Shown here: positions 59,634 through 64,000 of the stretch, one piece after another
Layout: the number at the start of each line of letters is the position of its first letter
Position numbering within the stretch: position 1 is the first letter of the stretch
Source: Bacteroidaceae bacterium
GTDB lineage: Bacteria > Bacteroidota > Bacteroidia > Bacteroidales > Bacteroidaceae
DNA length: 64,000 nucleotides
NCBI GenBank assembly: GCA_017650105.1
Contig: JAGCFO010000015.1
Location: 62,001 to 126,000, forward strand
Reading direction: 5' to 3'
Translations under genes and position numbers: made by a program
The notes under the pieces: generated by a model
The model's database searches: none
The model's input: the letters and a program-made list of their open reading frames with translations, nothing else
What the model was told of the DNA's origin: nothing

Positions 59634-61400
59634 ATGTCAAAACTAAGAACACACCAGAGGATCTCTTATGGATCTTTCTTCATCCTATTGCTCCTGTGCA
59701 CGACCCTCTCGTGCCAACGCCAGCAACCGGCCAGAGACTATCTTCTGGACGTTGAGGAGGTGATGGAGACGAACCCTGATAGCGCACGTCGACTGTTGGA
59801 TGCATGGCCCGATGCGCAACGTCTCACTGGAGAGAACCAGGCTCTCTACGCCATCCTGCGCACACAGACAGACTATAAGTGCTATAAGCCTATCACCGAC
59901 TCGCTGCCCTTGATAGCCACACGCTATTACGGCATCCCCCGGCACAAAAACTATCACGCAGCAATGGCTTGGTATTCACTGGGATGCTATTATACAACCA
60001 TGCGAGCTGATAGTCTTGGCATCATCACCTACTTGAATGCAAGGGATCTTTTTCCTAACACAACCAGCAAATACTACAGGCGAACAATACAGAATTTAGG
60101 GCAGCACTACCTCAATAAAAACATGCTGGACAATGCGATAGACGCATTTGAGAGTTATTATAGATTGGCAAAGGAAGAAAACGACTCAACACAGGTAGCT
60201 ACAGCTGTCTTCTATCTTGGTGATGCCCAGATGCGAAAATTCAACTATGCTACGGCCGATAGCCTTTTCGTTGAAGTCCTGAATACACCTCCAACACCCT
60301 TTCATGCAAAAACAGCCTTGCTCGACAGGGCAAAGATAAAGATATTCTACAATAAGGACTACGGCACAGCGTTGGATATGCTTCGCACCTATAGGAAACT
60401 GCAAGCCAACGACAATTTATGTGGCGCCGGATTCTGTTTTATGGGCATGTGCTTTCAGCACCTCAACCAGCTGGATTCAGCTCGCTACTATTTTGACAAG
60501 TCACGAGTTAATCCCGACATATACGCGCAATATAACACGTTTCGTGGTTTGACGGAGGTGTCACTACTGAAAAAGGATGAAGCAGAAATCTTTGACTACT
60601 TCGACCGTTTTAGAATGGCGACAGACTCTATCCTCAAGCAAAGAGATATCGAGCATATTTCTGGCTTGGGCATCGCCCACGAGCTGGAAAACGAGAAGAA
60701 GGAACTCGCATATCACGCCCAACTCCTACGCACCGCCCTTCTTCTTGTTTCGGTCATCGCCATACTGTTGATTGCCTTCATCATCACTTTACGAAAGAGC
60801 CTTCAAAAATCCCGCACCCTTGCCGTGCATGAATTTCTCCGCAGGAGCGAGTTGGACGCAGCAAGAAAGGAGGACATCGCCTGGAGAGAATTGAGCCCTG
60901 AAAAGAAAAAGGAAAAGCTTGTCAACTATTCCGCCAAGCTTGCACAATGCCGCCTACTGTTCAGGGAGACGGCATCGGACAAGATACTGTTCAGCTGGCA
61001 AAAAGAGGATTCCTCCGTAAAAAGAAACAACCAGAATAAAACCGTCACGGGAGGTGTCAGGACACAAGTTATCGACGACATAGGCCAAACTTTCATCGAT
61101 GTCATCCAAGACCTCATTCTGGATACGTACCCCGAAGCGCCCAGGCTCATCGAAAGTGACTGGCTATATTGCATACTATCCTATTTGCGTGTTTCACAAA
61201 AGCGGATTTCCGAACTGCTGTTTCTCCAGCCTAACAGCATCCGAAGGAAGAAGATGCGCCTTGAGCCCAAAGTGCCCGCAGAGATCCTGAACCTCTTCTT
61301 CAAGCCCTCGTCGATGCAAGAAGGCCTCCCGCCGCAGGATGACTCCGCTGAGGAGGAAGAACCGCCAGCACATGTCGTTGATACGCCAACGGACTGTTGA
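59634..61400 (+). CDS. TPR-containing membrane protein with C-terminal HTH-like domain
   Basis: 588 residues. The N-terminus is a signal with a lipobox-like end (LLLLCTTLSCQRQQ). A long periplasmic region of tetratricopeptide-type helices (about 35-350) begins EEVMETNPDSARRLLDAW and includes DNAIDAFESYYRLAKEENDSTQVATAVFYLGDAQ. A transmembrane helix (TALLLVSVIAILLIAFIITL) follows at about 365-385. The cytoplasmic part ends in a helix-turn-helix-like segment, WLYCILSYLRVSQKRISELLFLQPNSIRRKKMRL, which resembles the LuxR-like end of Bacteroidetes TPR regulators. The layout predicts a one-protein signal transducer from the periplasm to DNA. It could act on the nearby 17-bp sites, but that is untested. 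Confidence 0.75.
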   Translation: MSKLRTHQRISYGSFFILLLLCTTLSCQRQQPARDYLLDVEEVMETNPDSARRLLDAWPDAQRLTGENQALYAILRTQTDYKCYKPITDSLPLIATRYYGIPRHKNYHAAMAWYSLGCYYTTMRADSLGIITYLNARDLFPNTTSKYYRRTIQNLGQHYLNKNMLDNAIDAFESYYRLAKEENDSTQVATAVFYLGDAQMRKFNYATADSLFVEVLNTPPTPFHAKTALLDRAKIKIFYNKDYGTALDMLRTYRKLQANDNLCGAGFCFMGMCFQHLNQLDSARYYFDKSRVNPDIYAQYNTFRGLTEVSLLKKDEAEIFDYFDRFRMATDSILKQRDIEHISGLGIAHELENEKKELAYHAQLLRTALLLVSVIAILLIAFIITLRKSLQKSRTLAVHEFLRRSELDAARKEDIAWRELSPEKKKEKLVNYSAKLAQCRLLFRETASDKILFSWQKEDSSVKRNNQNKTVTGGVRTQVIDDIGQTFIDVIQDLILDTYPEAPRLIESDWLYCILSYLRVSQKRISELLFLQPNSIRRKKMRLEPKVPAEILNLFFKPSSMQEGLPPQDDSAEEEEPPAHVVDTPTDC

Positions 61401-61510
61401 ACGTGATATATTTGCTCAGGAACCATCAAACATAATAGTAAAAGCGATTTCAAGTCGGAAATTATGTTTACAGGAAAACAAGTGAAACATTTTATTTAAA
61501 TTGGCACATA

Positions 61511-61822
61511 ATGAATAATGAAATTGATGCTCTTGATTTTATTTCCATGTTGGTCGAGAGAAAATCTTTAGAACGCGAAATAGATGTTTCCTTTAATCGG
61601 ATTAATAAGTTAAGAGAAGCACTTTTATCGGAAAATTTGCCTCATGATTTGGGGTTTTATGATTTTGAAGAAATTGAAGAGTTCTATCCCGAAAATGTAA
61701 AGGTGACGTATGATTATGTCCATATTGAGATGAGCGATAACTTTGCTCGTATAGTTAATAGGCGTACTGCTATAACTAAAAGTACTGGTTATATAAAAAT
61801 GTTTGAACTATGGATGGATTAA
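61511..61822 (+). CDS. Small AT-rich unknown protein, first gene of the island
   Basis: 103 residues, no signal peptide or known motif that I recognise. It is acidic and likely helical at the start (IDALDFISMLVERKSLEREIDVSFNRINKLREALL may form a coiled coil), then a beta part with DYVHIEMSDNFARIVNRRTAITKS. It overlaps the HD gene by 13 bases, so the two are translationally coupled. Base composition is clearly lower in GC than the PUL genes. Its coupling suggests an accessory or regulatory subunit of the HD protein; inference only. Confidence 0.7.
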   Translation: MNNEIDALDFISMLVERKSLEREIDVSFNRINKLREALLSENLPHDLGFYDFEEIEEFYPENVKVTYDYVHIEMSDNFARIVNRRTAITKSTGYIKMFELWMD

Positions 61823-63318
61823 AGGAAAAAAGGATTCTTGATAGTGTTCATGGATATATAAAAATCGAAGATATATATTGCAAGTATGTAGTTGATACCG
61901 AGTATTTTCAACGGCTTAGGAGAATTGAGCAAACGTCAACCAGAGCTCTTTTCCCATGTGCAAGACATGATAGATTTATTCATTCCCTGGGTGTATTCCA
62001 TTTAGGTTCAAAAATAGTTGAGAACCTTAGTAAATACTATAAATCGGAGGAGATTGGATTTGATCTTGATATTATCTTCAATAGTTATAAAGCTGCTTGT
62101 TTACTTCATGACGTTGCTCATTCTCCTTTTTCTCATACTTTTGAAGCCTATTTTGATAATAATAAATCCAAGTTAAGAGACATTTTAAAAGGTATTGTTG
62201 GCTCGAAGGAATTTAGTGATGATTGGGATAATTCATCTGATAGATCGGTACCTCATGAACGAATGAGTGCTATTGTTGCAATATCAGTGTATAAAGATTT
62301 TTTGGAAAGAATAAATCATTCGGACACTGAACTGTTTGCAAGAATGATTATTGGGCTTTACTATAGAGATACGACGGTTGAGGAAAAGGCTTTTAGAAAT
62401 GCAATGATCGACCTTATACATGGTGATGTGATTGATGCCGATGGTCTTGATTATGTTTGCCGCGACGCATGGGCTTCTGGTTATAGTACAACTCGTGTTG
62501 ATGTGGAGCGATTGGTCAGTTCAATTAGGATTGAAAAGGATGATACGGGAAAATATGCTTTATGTTTTACTTCAAAAGCTCTAAATGAAATAGAATCTGT
62601 ATTGAAAGTAAAAACATTTCAGCAGTACTATGTCATCAACCATCATACAGTAACCTATGAACAAAAGTTACTGGTGGAGTCTGTAAAATCAGCTGCGCTT
62701 CATCATATAGGATGTGACGAAAATCTAAATGATGCCGATTTGGATACCAAAAAAGAAAATGCAATTCGAAACCTATGCAGTATATACGCTTTCGTCAAAC
62801 CGAATGAGAAGACTGATTTAGGTGTATATACAAAGAGTAAGGTTAGGATAGCTTTACCAATGGACGATGATTTTGTATTCTTATTGAAAGAGGTTCGTAA
62901 CGATAAATATGTAAAGCAATGGCTGAGCAGACAATACGAACTCAGATCGTTATGGAAATCTAAGGCAGAATTTTATGCTCTATTCCCTGATTTAGCAAAT
63001 ACAAAATTGACGAAAAAAAGTTGGATTTTCCATAATGATTGCAGGGCTTTTATTTCGCAAAAATATAATATTCCAATTGAAGATATCTGGATTGAAAAAG
63101 CTACACCTAAGTATAAAGGTAACTTTGCCAAGAAGGTAAACTTGTATATTGACAATCACGTTGTCAAATATGAATCCTTGTTTCCAAAAGATATTCAGTC
63201 TTTTGAGCCTGCCTATAACGAATTCTTTTATATCTATATTCCCAAAGAAAAGGATATAAAAGAAATCCTTGCAGGGATAAAAGAAGAACTACCCAAATAT
63301 ACATTTGAGAGAGCATAA
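61810..63318 (+). CDS. SAMHD1-like HD-domain phosphohydrolase (dNTPase family)
   Basis: 502 residues. The N-terminal part aligns by eye with SAMHD1-type HD proteins: DSVHGYIKIEDIYCKYVVDTEYFQRLRRIEQ, then ARHDRFIHSLGVFHLG (His58), AACLLHDVAHSPFSHTFE (His100-Asp101) and DVIDADGLDYVCRDAW (208-220, the second Asp ligand). These are the metal-binding H...HD...D residues, so catalysis is expected. Family enzymes hydrolyse dNTPs to nucleosides plus triphosphate, and several limit phage DNA synthesis. The C-terminal 200 residues are divergent and have no recognised domain. Low GC. It lies 122 bases before a DUF4297 gene. Confidence 0.85.
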   Translation: MDGLKEKRILDSVHGYIKIEDIYCKYVVDTEYFQRLRRIEQTSTRALFPCARHDRFIHSLGVFHLGSKIVENLSKYYKSEEIGFDLDIIFNSYKAACLLHDVAHSPFSHTFEAYFDNNKSKLRDILKGIVGSKEFSDDWDNSSDRSVPHERMSAIVAISVYKDFLERINHSDTELFARMIIGLYYRDTTVEEKAFRNAMIDLIHGDVIDADGLDYVCRDAWASGYSTTRVDVERLVSSIRIEKDDTGKYALCFTSKALNEIESVLKVKTFQQYYVINHHTVTYEQKLLVESVKSAALHHIGCDENLNDADLDTKKENAIRNLCSIYAFVKPNEKTDLGVYTKSKVRIALPMDDDFVFLLKEVRNDKYVKQWLSRQYELRSLWKSKAEFYALFPDLANTKLTKKSWIFHNDCRAFISQKYNIPIEDIWIEKATPKYKGNFAKKVNLYIDNHVVKYESLFPKDIQSFEPAYNEFFYIYIPKEKDIKEILAGIKEELPKYTFERA

Positions 63319-63440
63319 AAGCTCATTACTTGAATGATAATGAGTATTAGAATGATGGATTCAACAAGGAACAGTATTGCCAAAAGTATGGGAAGTCTGA
63401 TAAAAAAGTGTTTTTGATTTGGAATAAAAAAACCACATAA

Positions 63441-64000
63441 ATGTCGTGTATAGAGCTATTAGCTAAAACAAGACCTATAGAAAATGCTGGCTCAAGATCC
63501 TCCAATCGATTTGATTATCAGATAAACTGGGGGCTCCAGAAACTGCTGAGACTAGAGGAAAACGATGAGGACTACATTATGATTTTAGATTATCATGATG
63601 ATATAGTAATTTGCAGTTCCGACAAACAATCTGACTTCATTGATTTCTACCAAGTAAAAACTAAAAAGGCTGGTCAATGGAATCTGAGTGCTTTAAACGG
63701 TTCTGCGAATTATCTAGGAGATGGCGATAGTGAACATAAAGAAGATGGTCTTAGTATTCTTTCGAAACTTCTAAAACATACGAAGACGTTTAGCAACAGT
63801 CGTAATTTGTTCTTTGTGACTAATTCGTCACTTTCTAAACGCGTGTTTTCTCGTTCTGATGATTATGTCCAGTTTAATCAATTAACGGATTCTGCAAGGA
63901 CCTTTATCAAGAAGATTATAAATAAAGAACTTGGAGATATAGAGGATTCCGCATTTGAAAAACTTGTTTTTATACAGAACCAAATGAGCATCGGTAGCTT
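63441..64000 (+). CDS. DUF4297 (Cap4-type) endonuclease, 3' end cut by window
   Basis: 186 residues are visible from ATG 63441, and the gene runs past the window. The start matches the DUF4297 pattern: SNRFDYQINWGLQKLLRLEEND, then MILDYHDDIVI and FIDFYQVKTKKAGQW. The Asp-Asp and QVKTK are the PD-(D/E)xK-type nuclease core. This domain is the DNA-cutting part of CBASS effector Cap4 and of DUF4297-HerA defence pairs. The C-terminal half, which would tell whether it has a SAVED sensor or another partner domain, is not in the window. AT-rich like the two genes before it. It was not in the set of precomputed frames because it is cut at the edge. Confidence 0.78.
   Translation, partial: MSCIELLAKTRPIENAGSRSSNRFDYQINWGLQKLLRLEENDEDYIMILDYHDDIVICSSDKQSDFIDFYQVKTKKAGQWNLSALNGSANYLGDGDSEHKEDGLSILSKLLKHTKTFSNSRNLFFVTNSSLSKRVFSRSDDYVQFNQLTDSARTFIKKIINKELGDIEDSAFEKLVFIQNQMSIGS

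Noticed and set aside
61401..61510. TATATTTG at 61407-61414 as promoter of the island genes
   Set aside because: It lies directly after the TPR gene stop with no -33 element and 97 bases from the next start; too weak to list as a feature.

Overview
The window looks like a chromosomal segment from a plant-polysaccharide-degrading Bacteroidales, most like Prevotella and relatives. The basis is a SusC/SusD pair, many secreted proteins ending in T9SS-like tails, BspA-type leucine-rich repeats, Bacteroidetes promoters of the TTTG-N19/20-TAnnTTTG type, and lineage families such as DPP5-like peptidase, DUF6057, DUF3244 and a gingipain-like C25 peptidase. The assignment is inference; no rRNA or other phylogenetic marker apart from rplS is present.

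Layout. 1-6.5 kb is housekeeping: 5' part of aroA, tRNA-Pro(GGG), a small outer-membrane protein, tRNA-Ser(CGA), an omega-amidase-like nitrilase, a cyclophilin and thrB-thrC. 6.7-11.7 kb is a peptide-use operon: a DPP5-like lipoprotein peptidase followed by two tandem paralogous MFS transporters. A seven-copy 22-bp tandem repeat lies between its promoter and a divergent xylan cluster (12.2-21 kb): a GH3 beta-xylosidase/glucosidase broken by a one-base frameshift, a GH10 xylanase with two CBM6-like modules, a DUF6057 membrane protein and a TolB-like lipoprotein carrying a CxxCH haem motif. 21.1-25.1 kb holds an M60-like metallopeptidase with duplicated BspA repeats, and ridA. 25.6-31.6 kb holds two paralogous secreted adhesin-like proteins, one with a dockerin, and between them an unlisted 54-residue peptide gene. 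32.1-33.1 kb has a small outer-membrane protein and rplS.

33.4-51.5 kb is a polysaccharide utilisation locus, all on the minus strand: a secreted repeat protein, SusC, SusD, a SusE-position lipoprotein, a sialidase-fold enzyme with a CBM9-like module, three GH43 proteins (one fused to leucine-rich repeats) and a GH31. SusC/D would import what the surface enzymes release; an arabinose- and/or xylose-containing side-chain polysaccharide is the best guess. No HTCS or ECF regulator is visible. 51.8-61.4 kb has a DUF418 membrane protein, a C25 peptidase with a small tailed protein, a surface protein with an S74 self-processing chaperone domain, a short WYL-type HTH protein, a DUF3244 protein and a membrane-spanning TPR regulator. 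Three genes here share a 17-bp operator-like motif at an almost fixed distance from their -7 boxes.

From about 61.5 kb to the window end the DNA becomes markedly AT-rich and carries a small unknown protein, a SAMHD1-like HD phosphohydrolase and the start of a DUF4297 (Cap4-type) nuclease. This is a probable defence island that continues past the window and is the best candidate for an undescribed system.
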